Origin: an uncultured Alphaproteobacteria bacterium
GTDB taxonomy: Bacteria > Pseudomonadota > Alphaproteobacteria > CAAGCB01 > CAG-977
Assembly: GCA_944390195.1 (NCBI GenBank)
Contig: CALXOZ010000008.1
Location: forward strand, 29,808 to 93,807
Direction of reading: 5' to 3'
Length of the DNA stretch: 64,000 bases
In this document: piece after piece, positions 17,784-27,273 of the stretch
How the letters are laid out: every line of letters starts with the position of its first letter
How positions within the stretch are numbered: the first letter of the stretch is position 1
Notes under the pieces: generated by a model
Databases searched by the model: none
Seen by the model: only the letters and a program-made list of their open reading frames with translations
Told to the model about the DNA's origin: nothing
Translations under genes and position numbers: made by a program

Positions 17784-17823
17784 TATGCACTGGATGTTGT
17801 TCAGTGCGTACATGAGTTTTTTT
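17777..17823 (+). terminator. Riboswitch expression platform (intrinsic terminator)
   Basis: A 16-bp stem, ACTCATGTATGCACTG (17777-17792) with CAGTGCGTACATGAGT (17802-17817, one G-U pair), followed by seven T. It shares CTCATG with aptamer helix P1. Confidence 0.92.
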
Positions 17824-17845
17824 GTAATTAAAGAAGGTATGACAA

Positions 17846-20503
17846 ATGGATGCTTTTACGAAAACCGGGCAAGAAATCCTAAAAGAATTAGGAGTTTCCG
17901 AGCAAAAGGGATTATCCGAAGAACAAGCCGTTGATAATGCCGTTCGTTTTGGAATCAATCAGCTTTCCCGCCCTCCGCAAGAATCTCTGTTAAAAAAGAT
18001 CTGGGACAATTTAACCGAGCCGATGATTTTAATGCTGGCTATTGCGGCATGTATTGCATTCGGTGTGAATTTCATCCGCGGTCTTAACGGAGAACAAACG
18101 GAATATATCGAATGTGCGGGAATCCTTGTAGCTATTTGTTTATCCATAATCATTTCACTGGTTATGGAAGGTCGTAGCGCCAAAGCCTTTGAAGCGCTTA
18201 ACAAGATAAAGGACGATATTCCGGTAAAAGTGCTACGCAACGCCAAGATCAGACAAATCCATCAAAAGGACATTGTTGTCGGAGACATTGTTTGCGTTGG
18301 CACGGGAGCCAAAGTCCCGGCGGATGGTCGTTTGTTGGAAAGCGTTGATCTTTGCGCGGAGGAAGCCTCTTTGACAGGAGAAAGCGAACCTGTAAAAAAG
18401 GATGCGACAGCCTTATTCACCGACCCGCAAACTCCGTTGGCGGACAGAACGAATATGCTTTATTCCGGAACATTCATCACGGCTGGATCCGGACGTATGA
18501 TCGTTACAGCGGTCGGCAATGACACAGAGTTCGGTCAAATAGCCAAAGAACTCTCTTCAACAGAAAAAAGTATGACCCCTCTTCAGGAGAAATTGGCGCA
18601 TTTAGGTGGAGTTATTGCCATTTGGGGTGTGTCAATGGCGGTATTGGCGTTTTTAATTCAATTGGGAATGTTCATTTCCAACGGAACCGCCAATTTAAAC
18701 AACATATCCGAAGCTTTCATCACTAGTATTGTGTTGATTGTCGCCGCTGTACCGGAAGGTCTGCCGACAACAGTAGCCATTTGTTTAGCGATCAATATCA
18801 TCAAGATGTCGAAAGAAAACGCTTTAGTCAAGAAAATGATCGCATGCGAAACGATTGGCTGTATTAACGTCATTTGTTCGGACAAGACCGGGACACTGAC
18901 AGAAAACCGGATGAGCGTTTTACAAGTATGCGATCACGGAGAACTCAAGTCGCCGGAAGATGTAACGGATTCATATTTGCTTACAAACTTCAGCTTGAAT
19001 TCGACTGCCGATATTAATACGGAAAACAATGCGTATACATTTATCGGCAACCCTACGGAATGTGCCTTATTGGTTGCCGCGGACAAAGCCGGACAAGATT
19101 ATCAACAGATCCGGAAAGCCAACGGTGTTGTTCATGTTTACCCGTTTTCTTCGGAAACAAAGAACATGACGACAATCACGCGCACAGACAAAGGTTATAT
19201 GGTTTACACGAAGGGCAGTCCGGAAAAGATTTTATCGCTTTGCAATCTGACTCCGCAAGAACGGAAAGGGTATGAGGAAAAAATTATTTTTTTCCAAAAG
19301 AAAGCTTGTCGTGTCATTGGGTTTGCGCATAAAGAAATGTCACAGCCGGTTGATTTTGAGAACCATCGGGATCAAGTTGAAAGCGGATTGATTTTTGACG
19401 GTTTTACAGCCATAGCGGATCCGTTGCGTAAAGAAGTTTATGATGCTGTAAGGAATTGCCGCAAAGCAGGCATAGACATCAAGATGTTGACCGGTGACAA
19501 TATCATTACGGCGACAGCCATAGCAAACGACTTGTCTTTATTGGATGCCGATCATATAGCTTTGGAAGCCAAAGACATAGACGCATTAGATGAAAAAGGA
19601 CTGATGGCGAAATTACCGAAGATTCGAGTTATTGCGCGCAGCACTCCGGTGATAAAGATGCGGATTGTCAAAGCGTTGAAAGCCATGAAGAACGTTGTTG
19701 CGGTTACAGGCGATGGCATTAATGACGCTCCGGCGATCAAAAATGCGGATATCGGCTTGGCGATGGGGATTTCAGGGACGGAAGTATCAAAAGAAGCCAG
19801 CGATATTGTATTGCTTGACGATTCATTTTCAACAATTGTCAAAGCCATTCAATGGGGACGCGGCATTTACGAAAACTTTCAACGTTTTTTACTGTTTCAA
19901 TTAACCGTCAACCTTTCCTCAGTCATTGTAGTATTGGTTTCTTTGTTAGCAGGTTTTCCGACCCCGTTTACGGCTTTGCAGTTATTATGGGTGAATTTGA
20001 TCATGGATGGTCCTCCAGCATTGACCTTAAGCTTGGAACCCATTCGCAGTTCATTGATGGACAATAAGCCCACTCCCAGAAATGCCAGCATTGTAACTAA
20101 AGAGATGTTAGCACGGATTATATTCAGCGGTTTATTCATTTCGGCTATTTTTATGATGCAAACCGGATGGAATATATTGGGCGGGACTCCGGAACAAAAC
20201 AAGACGATTTTATTTACATTATTTGTCTTGTTCCAATTGATGAACGCTTTTTGTTGCAGAGAATTAACACATGAAAGCATATTCAAGCACTTTTTTGATA
20301 ACAAATTAATGCTGATAGCCTTTTTTGCGACATTTTTATTGCAATTTGTCATCAGCCAGTATGGAGGTTATATTTTTGGAACAGTTCCGTTACCGATGGA
20401 TATGTGGATAAAGATCATAGCCTTGTCTTCCAGTGTTATTATCGCATCGGAGCTTTTCAAACTCGGTTGGGTTGCCTACAATAAAATCAACAGCAAGAAA
20501 TAA
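17846..20503 (+). CDS. P-type (PII, Ca2+/Mn2+-type) cation-transporting ATPase
   Basis: 885 residues, the length of bacterial SERCA/PMR1-like pumps. Motifs in order: T-G-E-S (actuator), AAVPEGLP in helix M4 (ion site), C-S-D-K-T-G-T-L-T with the phosphorylated Asp near residue 345, M-L-T-G-D-N, and V-T-G-D-G-I-N-D-A-P. About ten membrane helices are visible, including LLWVNLIMDGPPALTLSLEP (M6 with N/D ligands). Family members export Ca2+ or Mn2+. The Mn2+ riboswitch directly upstream argues for Mn2+ efflux, as for riboswitch-controlled pumps elsewhere. GAAGG lies 8 bases before ATG 17846. It is monocistronic, with a strong terminator at 20520-20555. Confidence 0.93.
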   Translation: MDAFTKTGQEILKELGVSEQKGLSEEQAVDNAVRFGINQLSRPPQESLLKKIWDNLTEPMILMLAIAACIAFGVNFIRGLNGEQTEYIECAGILVAICLSIIISLVMEGRSAKAFEALNKIKDDIPVKVLRNAKIRQIHQKDIVVGDIVCVGTGAKVPADGRLLESVDLCAEEASLTGESEPVKKDATALFTDPQTPLADRTNMLYSGTFITAGSGRMIVTAVGNDTEFGQIAKELSSTEKSMTPLQEKLAHLGGVIAIWGVSMAVLAFLIQLGMFISNGTANLNNISEAFITSIVLIVAAVPEGLPTTVAICLAINIIKMSKENALVKKMIACETIGCINVICSDKTGTLTENRMSVLQVCDHGELKSPEDVTDSYLLTNFSLNSTADINTENNAYTFIGNPTECALLVAADKAGQDYQQIRKANGVVHVYPFSSETKNMTTITRTDKGYMVYTKGSPEKILSLCNLTPQERKGYEEKIIFFQKKACRVIGFAHKEMSQPVDFENHRDQVESGLIFDGFTAIADPLRKEVYDAVRNCRKAGIDIKMLTGDNIITATAIANDLSLLDADHIALEAKDIDALDEKGLMAKLPKIRVIARSTPVIKMRIVKALKAMKNVVAVTGDGINDAPAIKNADIGLAMGISGTEVSKEASDIVLLDDSFSTIVKAIQWGRGIYENFQRFLLFQLTVNLSSVIVVLVSLLAGFPTPFTALQLLWVNLIMDGPPALTLSLEPIRSSLMDNKPTPRNASIVTKEMLARIIFSGLFISAIFMMQTGWNILGGTPEQNKTILFTLFVLFQLMNAFCCRELTHESIFKHFFDNKLMLIAFFATFLLQFVISQYGGYIFGTVPLPMDMWIKIIALSSSVIIASELFKLGWVAYNKINSKK

Positions 20504-20519
20504 GACATATTTTTTCAAG

Positions 20520-20555
20520 AACAATACGGACAGATTTGCCCGTATTGTTTTTTTT
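20520..20555 (+). terminator. Rho-independent terminator of the P-type ATPase gene
   Basis: AACAATACGG (20520-20529) pairs perfectly with CCGTATTGTT (20540-20549), followed by a run of T to 20555. Confidence 0.92.
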
Positions 20556-21065
20556 ATGAGAGATAGAAAAAATCTCTCGAAAGTGAAGAAAATATATTTT
20601 TTTTATAAAGAATAAGAAAAAGGGATATAAAGAGTTCATTTAAAATCCGATCTTTTATTTTTTTATTATTAAAATTCAGAATAAAAAAAAAGAAAGAGAT
20701 AAACAATCATATCGGAATAATGATATTATAATATATGCTAAATACTAATTAATAAAAATTATATTTTATTCTCAATAAAAAATATTTTTACTATAAATAA
20801 ATAAAAACAAATAAAAATGTAAAACAAAATCATACTATTTATATATTTTTTCATTTTTATATTTTTTTTATGAAAAAGCGTCTTGACTTTCTCTATATTT
20901 ATTTTACATATTGCTAGCAAGCGGGGAAGGTAAAAAAACAATGGATCTGGATTTGGATCGCATGAAGCGGCTTGTAAAAAAACGCATCCCTTGCAAGACA
21001 TGACTTTTTTAACTTTCCGCATCGAAACAAGAAACAAAACACATTGACCGTTATTTTGGTGAGCA
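20556..21065. other. 510-bp very AT-rich intergenic region before opgG
   Basis: The region is dominated by A and T runs, strongest at 20640-20880. A possible promoter for opgG is TTGACT at about 20883 with a CATATT-like -10 about 18 bp on. No credible gene was seen. A 92-codon minus-strand frame here is low complexity and lacks an RBS. Confidence 0.5.
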
Positions 21066-22634
21066 ATGAAAAAGCAAGCAAAATATACAGTAAAGATTAT
21101 TATAGTCCTTATAATCGTTATCGGTATCGCCTTTTTATTTTATGATACACATCTATCTGGAAAAGCCGAAAAGCAAACGCCTCAATCGCAAACGGCGTTC
21201 AGTTATGACCGCTTAATTTCTTCAGCCCGTGAATTGTCCAAGACCCCTTATGAGCCGCCATCAGCAGACCTTCCGCAGGAATTGCAGAAGATCAATTATG
21301 ACAGCTACCGTTCGATCCGTTTTTTAAGGGAACAAGGTCCATGGTACGGTCGTCGTAAACCCTTTGAAGTTCAATTTTTTCATGCAGGAGGTTTGTTTCA
21401 GAACACGGTTCGGATCAATGAAATAATCAAAGGTGTTTCATATCCGTTGAGATATTCACCGTTGTTTTTCAATTTTGGTCATAACAAGTTTGATTTAAAA
21501 CATTTCAAAGACATCGGATTTGCAGGTTTCAGATTGCATTATCCGTTGAATACGAACGATTATTTTGACGAGCTGGTTTCTTTTTTAGGGGCAAGTTATT
21601 TTCGCGCATTAGGTAGACACCATAAATACGGTTTATCGGCGCGTGGATTGGCGATTGACACGGCGTTACCGACGGGTGAAGAATTTCCTGTATTTCGAGA
21701 ATTTTGGCTTCAACGACCACGCTGGCGTTCGACCTCAGCCATAGTTTACGCTTTATTGGACAGTCCGAGCATAACCGGTGCCTACAAATTCACGATCACC
21801 CCTGGCGAAGACACCGTCATTACAGTCGAGATGCGTTTATTTGCGCGCAAGGACATAACGAAATTAGGGATAGCCCCCTTAACATCAATGTACTTGTTCG
21901 GCGAGAACACAAAGAACCGGTTTGATGATTTTCGTCCCGAGGTACACGACAGTGACGGATTGCTTGTATTCAACGCGAACAACGAATGGCTGTGGCGTCC
22001 TTTGGACAATTCGAAGCATTTGCGCGTCAGCAATTTCAACGACGACAACCCTCAAGGTTTCGGATTATTGCAACGGGATCGGGATTTATCGCATTATTTG
22101 GATTTTGAAGCTCATTACGAGCAACGCCCCAGCGTTTGGGTTGAACCGGTTGGCGATTGGGGGAAAGGGTCTGTTGAATTGGTCGAAATTCCGTCGGATC
22201 AAGAGATCCATGACAATGTTGTCGCCTATTGGGTTTCATCGCAAAAGATAAAAGCCGGTCAAGAATTATCTTACAGTTACAAGATTCATTGGTTTACGAA
22301 ACTGCCTTTGGACAAGATTCCCGGAGATATAACAGCGACACGGACAGGTATTGGCGGCGTATCCGGCATGCAAGAAAAAGACAAGCGGAAGTTTGTTATT
22401 GACTTTGACATTTTGAACATGAAGGAAGAAGTGGAAAAAGGGATAGCCGTACTGGAAGTGTCGGCCAGCGAAGGGGAAATTGTCGAGCAACGTTTAAGCT
22501 ACAATCCAGTAACCAAAGGTCTGACAGCTTATATTGACTTCAGACCGAACGGAGAGATTTCCGAATTAAGGGCTTCGGTTGTAAAAAGAGGTCGTCATAT
22601 ATCCGAGATTTGGAGTTATCAATGGCTGCCATAA
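21066..22634 (+). CDS. opgG: Periplasmic glucan biosynthesis protein OpgG/MdoG
   Basis: 522 residues with an N-terminal hydrophobic segment (VKIIIVLIIVIGIAFLFY), a signal anchor or uncleaved signal, then the OpgG beta-sandwich protein. Recognisable blocks: YDSYRSIRF, the PLNTNDYFDELVSFLGASYFRALG region, YGLSARGLAIDTA, RPRWRSTSAIVYALLDSPSI, and a W-V-E-P-V-G-D-W-G-K-G-S-V-E-L-V-E-I-P block. OpgG helps build or branch osmoregulated periplasmic glucans with OpgH. The ORF of the next gene starts inside its 3' end. E. coli OpgG is about 510 residues, so the length is normal. Confidence 0.96.
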   Translation: MKKQAKYTVKIIIVLIIVIGIAFLFYDTHLSGKAEKQTPQSQTAFSYDRLISSARELSKTPYEPPSADLPQELQKINYDSYRSIRFLREQGPWYGRRKPFEVQFFHAGGLFQNTVRINEIIKGVSYPLRYSPLFFNFGHNKFDLKHFKDIGFAGFRLHYPLNTNDYFDELVSFLGASYFRALGRHHKYGLSARGLAIDTALPTGEEFPVFREFWLQRPRWRSTSAIVYALLDSPSITGAYKFTITPGEDTVITVEMRLFARKDITKLGIAPLTSMYLFGENTKNRFDDFRPEVHDSDGLLVFNANNEWLWRPLDNSKHLRVSNFNDDNPQGFGLLQRDRDLSHYLDFEAHYEQRPSVWVEPVGDWGKGSVELVEIPSDQEIHDNVVAYWVSSQKIKAGQELSYSYKIHWFTKLPLDKIPGDITATRTGIGGVSGMQEKDKRKFVIDFDILNMKEEVEKGIAVLEVSASEGEIVEQRLSYNPVTKGLTAYIDFRPNGEISELRASVVKRGRHISEIWSYQWLP

Positions 22635-23071
22635 AGATCCAAAGTTTAAAAGACGTAGCACGCGCTTATTTGCAAACATTCGGATACTCTGCGGACAATA
22701 TAACGGAGAGGGATTTGGATGTTTTTTTAGGAATGACACCTTTGCAGACAGACAGTGCTTCAGAGTGGGTGAAACGAGCCGATTTAATTTTTTTCAGATA
22801 TGCACAACAAATATTCGGAGACATATTTGAACAGCAGCAATTGACAGCCTATTTCAAATTAATTTTCACTTTAAATCAGGGATCGACGCAATGTTCGATA
22901 CAAGGACTGATCAAAGGTGAAATCCCTGCGGCATTACTGAATAAGATGCGCCAATCCCGTTTTTTGAATGCGCCTCAATATCATTTTGAACAGATGAAGC
23001 CTCAAGTTATAGACGAGCCGCATTGGCTCAGCCGAATGTTTTCCTGTTTTAAAAAAGGTCAAAAGGAATGA
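22622..23071 (+). CDS. Uncharacterised protein between opgG and opgH
   Basis: 149 residues from ATG 22622 (MAAIKIQSLKDVARAYLQTF). GGAG lies 6 bases upstream; a TTG at 22610 would add four residues. It overlaps the end of opgG by 13 bp and the start of opgH by 4 bp (ATGA), so all three are translated as a unit. It is soluble, mostly helical, with a tryptophan-rich basic C-terminus (EPHWLSRMFSCFKKGQKE). I do not recognise a family. Its fixed place inside the opg operon suggests a regulator or accessory of glucan synthesis; that is inference. Confidence 0.85.
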   Translation: MAAIKIQSLKDVARAYLQTFGYSADNITERDLDVFLGMTPLQTDSASEWVKRADLIFFRYAQQIFGDIFEQQQLTAYFKLIFTLNQGSTQCSIQGLIKGEIPAALLNKMRQSRFLNAPQYHFEQMKPQVIDEPHWLSRMFSCFKKGQKE

Positions 23072-25107
23072 AGGAATATATTCCCATAACAGCCAGACAA
23101 GTTGTCCGTCACCGTTTATTTGTTTTCGGGTTGTCCGGATTAAGCACTCTGACAGCGACGTTGAAATGGATTACGGTCATTCCGAGCGATTCATATCTAT
23201 ACACGAAATGCCTTCTTATTGTTTTATTCGCTTTAACTTTCGGGTGGATTTCCTTATTTTTCTGGTCAAGCATTTTCGGATTTTTCGGACAACTTCGCAA
23301 AAAGAAACCCATTGGTTTGAAATGGGTTGACGATGATTTGCAACTAACCGGCAAGACAGCGATATTGATGCCGATTTATAATGAAGAGCCGGTCAAGGTT
23401 TACAGCAACCTGTTGGCAATGGGTCAAGAATTGGATGCGACGGGTCAAGGGGCACATTTTGATATTTTTGTTCTTAGTGACACGACGAACCCCAAGGTTT
23501 GGGTACAAGAGGAAAAATTATGGTTGGAAACGCAACGCCGTTTACCGTCGACGGTAAAGATTTATTATCGCCGTCGCGTTGACAACACGGCGCGCAAAAG
23601 CGGTAACATAGAGGATTTTTGCAACAAATGGGGACGATTGTATGATTTTATGATCGTTTTGGACGCCGACAGTCTTTTATCAGGCGCGACGATGTTAAAG
23701 ATGTCTCAGTTGATGCAAGAAAACAAGGATACCGGCATCATACAAGCGCCTCCGATTTGCATCAACCGTCATTCATTATTCGCCCGCATACAACAGTTTG
23801 CGGGGAAAGTATATGGCAGTGTCATTGCAGCCGGTTCAGCCTATTGGCAAGACGGAGAAAGCAACTATTGGGGTCATAATGCTATCATTCGCGTAAAAGC
23901 GTTTATGGATTGTTGCAAGTTACCCGTATTAAAAGGTAAGGCTCCGTTTGGCGGTCATATACTCAGTCACGATTTTGTGGAAGCCTCACTTATTAGCCGA
24001 GGCGGTTGGCGGACATGGTTGCTTCCGGAGCTCACAGGCAGTTACGAGGAATGTCCTCCATCAATGATTGATTTTGCCATCAGGGACAGAAGATGGTGTC
24101 AAGGGAATTTGCAACATATAAAAGTTTTATTTTCAAAGGACTTGAATTTCGTCAGCCGCATTCATTTTCTAATTGGCATCATGTCATATGTATCTTCCCC
24201 GTTATGGCTTTGTTTTATGTTGGTTGGCATTGCGGCGGCATTAAGCAAAGCGTTTATCGTTCCGAATTATTTTCCTTCGGGATACTCATTGTTTCCGACA
24301 TGGCCCGTTTTTGACAAAATCGGAACGATCGGATTGTTTTTATTATCCATGTTCATGTTAATTTTTCCCAAGATATTGGGATTGATCATTTATCTGGCGA
24401 AGAATCACAGAAAAGACGTTTGCGGAATATTCAACGCGGTCAAGAGCGTTTTTGCAGAAATTCTGTTCAGCATATTAAGCGCACCGATCATGATGATGTT
24501 TCAAAGCAAATTCGTTTTTGACATTTTAATCGGCAGTTCGGTTGGCTGGAATCCTCAGAATCGGGATGAAACGGGCACCCCTTGGGAAACGGGGCTGAGA
24601 GTCCATTTTTGGCATACTTTATTGGGCATATTGACAACCGTAGTCGTATGGAAATATGTCAATGTTTTGTTTTGGTGGATTTTGCCGGTAACCCTTGGAT
24701 TAACCTTTTCCATTCCGATTTCCGTTTTATCATCGCGGGAAGAGCTTGGCTTATGGGCGAAACGTCACAAATATTTTGTCATTCCTGAGGAGTTGAAGAT
24801 CCCGAGCATATTGGAAAAGGCACGCGAGAATTTTAAAATTTTGGAACAGTATCGCATTTTCAAAAACGGCGTTATCGACATCATCAAGGATTCAGAATTA
24901 AACGCATTGCATCTTGTGATGCTTCCCGTCAACGGTCCCGCCCCCGACATTGATGACAAGGTGTTAAGACAGGGCAAGATAAAGTTGGAAAATTTCATTA
25001 ATTACGGTATAATTCCCGACTTGACGCGGGAAGAAGAGATTTCTTTGTTATATTCCGCGGATTTTTTGGAAACGGCGAGGTTATCTTATTTATTGGGAGC
25101 CGCTTAG
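23068..25107 (+). CDS. opgH: Glucans biosynthesis glucosyltransferase OpgH/MdoH
   Basis: 679 residues: an inner-membrane family-2 glycosyltransferase that makes the beta-1,2-glucan backbone of periplasmic glucans from UDP-glucose. Seen: two N-terminal membrane helices, A-I-L-M-P-I-Y-N-E-E-P, D-F-M-I-V-L-D-A-D-S (DxD), LSHDFVEASL with the catalytic Asp, and D-R-R-W-C-Q-G-N (the QxxRW-like acceptor motif), then several more membrane helices to residue about 590. Shorter than E. coli OpgH (about 847) because the long N-terminal cytoplasmic region is reduced, as in other alphaproteobacteria. A hairpin CCGCTT/AAGCGG at 25100-25117 straddles its stop but has no U-run. Confidence 0.96.
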   Translation: MKEYIPITARQVVRHRLFVFGLSGLSTLTATLKWITVIPSDSYLYTKCLLIVLFALTFGWISLFFWSSIFGFFGQLRKKKPIGLKWVDDDLQLTGKTAILMPIYNEEPVKVYSNLLAMGQELDATGQGAHFDIFVLSDTTNPKVWVQEEKLWLETQRRLPSTVKIYYRRRVDNTARKSGNIEDFCNKWGRLYDFMIVLDADSLLSGATMLKMSQLMQENKDTGIIQAPPICINRHSLFARIQQFAGKVYGSVIAAGSAYWQDGESNYWGHNAIIRVKAFMDCCKLPVLKGKAPFGGHILSHDFVEASLISRGGWRTWLLPELTGSYEECPPSMIDFAIRDRRWCQGNLQHIKVLFSKDLNFVSRIHFLIGIMSYVSSPLWLCFMLVGIAAALSKAFIVPNYFPSGYSLFPTWPVFDKIGTIGLFLLSMFMLIFPKILGLIIYLAKNHRKDVCGIFNAVKSVFAEILFSILSAPIMMMFQSKFVFDILIGSSVGWNPQNRDETGTPWETGLRVHFWHTLLGILTTVVVWKYVNVLFWWILPVTLGLTFSIPISVLSSREELGLWAKRHKYFVIPEELKIPSILEKARENFKILEQYRIFKNGVIDIIKDSELNALHLVMLPVNGPAPDIDDKVLRQGKIKLENFINYGIIPDLTREEEISLLYSADFLETARLSYLLGAA

Positions 25108-25172
25108 CCGGAAGCGGAAATCAGAAATAAATAAAACAAGAATCATCACCCTAACGAAATGAAAGTACAGTC

Positions 25173-26105
25173 ATGAAGAAACGTTCGTTAAGTCCTGAAT
25201 TTTTCAAGGAATTTCAACAAGGTAAATATCGCGGGCTTGTTGAAATCACCAGATCCGACCCTGGTTTGATCATGTGCTTTCGCGGAGACTATGTTTCTTT
25301 TTATTATAAGAGCATGAGGATATTGGAGATTTCCGTGAACGGCCGTTATGACATAGACAGTCATTACGGAGTTCCTTGCCCGTCGGACGACACGGATTGG
25401 AAAGAGTATTTCAAAGAAGCCAAACAAGCCATCAACCGATATTGCAACGAGAACAATCAAGAGAAGGCTGAAAAAGAGATTCAACAACTTATCGTGAAAG
25501 AGAACAATTCCGGTTCCATCTGCAATGCGACAGACTACTTCATCATCGACACGGAATACACCCAGAGCGGTTTCAAGGGTCGTTTTGATGCTTTAGGGGT
25601 TCACTGGCCGAAAAACAAACGTAAGAATGCCGAGGGTTTATCCCTTTCATTTATGGAGATTAAAGCCGGAGAAAAAGCCATAAGCGGGTCTTCAGGGCTT
25701 TTTGAACATTATCGTTCTTTTTTCAATTTTACCGAGTATTTAAGTAAAGACGACCGGAAAGAGGAATTTTTAAAAGATACGGAGAACGTGATCAAACAGA
25801 TTCGACTATTGGATTTATGGTCAAACTCACAAAACCGTAACGAGATCACCCTGTCTCGCACGGCGAAACCAAGTCTTGTTTTTATTTTATCGAATTACAA
25901 TCCCCGTTCGACTTTGCTGGATAAAGAGATTGTTAAGATCAAGGAATTTATGAGGACACACAACTCCGAAGAAATTTTTGACATTTATTTTGCGACATCA
26001 TCATTTACAGGCTACGGCTTATATGACCCATGTATGCAAAGTTTGGAAAGTGTTTGCGAACAAAGAAGAAAGATCCATGCAGATATGTATAAAGAGGGGA
26101 TCTGA
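25173..26105 (+). CDS. Putative PD-(D/E)XK-like nuclease, partner of a beta-CASP protein
   Basis: 310 residues with no signal or membrane segment. The centre reads DYFIIDTEYT, then G-F-K-G-R-F-D-A-L-G-V-H-W, then L-S-F-M-E-I-K-A-G-E-K-A (about residues 125-175). The order D...E-x-K after an acidic strand fits the PD-(D/E)XK nuclease fold, with Asp in GRFDAL and Glu/Lys in MEIKAGEK as likely metal and catalytic residues. This is a motif reading, not a domain hit. The downstream metallo-beta-lactamase gene starts 29 bp inside its 3' end, so they are coupled. RBS GAAAG-like upstream is modest. Possible roles are nucleic-acid defence or RNA turnover. Confidence 0.55.
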   Translation: MKKRSLSPEFFKEFQQGKYRGLVEITRSDPGLIMCFRGDYVSFYYKSMRILEISVNGRYDIDSHYGVPCPSDDTDWKEYFKEAKQAINRYCNENNQEKAEKEIQQLIVKENNSGSICNATDYFIIDTEYTQSGFKGRFDALGVHWPKNKRKNAEGLSLSFMEIKAGEKAISGSSGLFEHYRSFFNFTEYLSKDDRKEEFLKDTENVIKQIRLLDLWSNSQNRNEITLSRTAKPSLVFILSNYNPRSTLLDKEIVKIKEFMRTHNSEEIFDIYFATSSFTGYGLYDPCMQSLESVCEQRRKIHADMYKEGI

Positions 26106-27273
26106 CCAAATTGGCGGGACGGCGATAGAGTTAAAGTCAAGGAACGGACAAAGAATCATCCTTGATTTGGGTTTACCTTTGGACGCCGAACAGAACACCG
26201 TCAGATTACTTCCTGACATAGCAGGATTGAATACATCCGGCGGCGATATAGAGGGAATAATCATATCGCATGCCCATCAAGACCATTATGCCTTAGGTTG
26301 TCACATTCACAAAGACATTCCTGTTTACCTCAGTGAGGCAATGTTGCGAATAATGGAAGTTTCCTGTCAACATCATATTCCGAATTCTTTTGTATTCAAC
26401 AATGTCCGTTTTTTTCATAATCGCCGTTTTTTTACGACTGGTTCATTCAAGATTACCCCGTATCTTGTCGATCATTCGGCTTATGATGCTTATTCTTTTT
26501 TAATTCAAGCAGACGGCAAACGCCTTTTTTACAGTGGAGATTTCAGGTCTCACGGACGGAAATCGAAGTTGTTTGATTCATTTATCAACAATCCCCCCGA
26601 AGCCGTAGATCTTTTATTGATGGAAGGTTCATGTTTGGGAAGAGATCAATCGACAGACTATGAAACGGAGACATCGTTAGAGGACAAGTTTTTAGCAGTG
26701 TTCCGAAAGACTTCAGGTCTTTGCATCATTCAGGTTTCCTCTCAAAACATTGACAGGATCGTTACAATTTACCGTGCTTGCAAAAAGAGCGGTCGCACTC
26801 TTGTAATGCCAAGCTACAACGGTCATCTTTTATGGTCTTTAAACAATCCGTCCCTTCCCGGCTTTACATGGGCGGACGTCCGGAAATTCGCTTTGGAAAA
26901 AAAGAAAGGGCACGAAACAACACCGCAAGAACTGTCCTGTTATCCGGGAAAATACGTTGTATTGTTAAACAAGTTCATTTTTGACACTTTAAGAAACCAG
27001 TCAATGATCAATGAACAGTCTTGTTTTATTTATTCGATGTGGAACGGCTATAAGGAACTTTATCGAGATCGAATCGAATACATCATTTCCCGCCAAGCTT
27101 TTATGACCGACATACACACTTCCGGACATGCCGACATTACGGCATTAAAGAAATTCGCCGAGGCGCTTTCACCTGCCAGGATCGTTCCGGTTCACACTTT
27201 TTTTCCTTTAAAATTCAAGGAATTATTTAAAAATGTGGAGCTTCGTTCAGATAACGAAACTTTCGAGATCTGA
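26077..27273 (+). CDS. Metallo-beta-lactamase/beta-CASP fold hydrolase (RNase J-like)
   Basis: 398 residues from ATG 26077 (MQICIKRGSDQIGGTAIELK). The zinc motif I-S-H-A-H-Q-D-H-Y is at about residue 65. A distal H is in LVDHSAYDAYSF and a D in F-Y-S-G-D-F-R-S-H-G. The late part T-S-G-H-A-D-I and V-P-V-H-T-F-F-P matches beta-CASP motifs B and C, so the full nuclease signature of RNase J/CPSF73-type enzymes is present. It is shorter than RNase J (about 550) and lacks its C-terminal domain. It overlaps the nuclease-like gene upstream. Its 3' end is the first unit of an 85-bp tandem repeat. Confidence 0.82.
   Translation: MQICIKRGSDQIGGTAIELKSRNGQRIILDLGLPLDAEQNTVRLLPDIAGLNTSGGDIEGIIISHAHQDHYALGCHIHKDIPVYLSEAMLRIMEVSCQHHIPNSFVFNNVRFFHNRRFFTTGSFKITPYLVDHSAYDAYSFLIQADGKRLFYSGDFRSHGRKSKLFDSFINNPPEAVDLLLMEGSCLGRDQSTDYETETSLEDKFLAVFRKTSGLCIIQVSSQNIDRIVTIYRACKKSGRTLVMPSYNGHLLWSLNNPSLPGFTWADVRKFALEKKKGHETTPQELSCYPGKYVVLLNKFIFDTLRNQSMINEQSCFIYSMWNGYKELYRDRIEYIISRQAFMTDIHTSGHADITALKKFAEALSPARIVPVHTFFPLKFKELFKNVELRSDNETFEI

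Noticed and set aside
20759..21037. A 92-codon minus-strand frame upstream of opgG
   Set aside because: Very AT-rich, low complexity, no RBS; it covers the probable opgG promoter.
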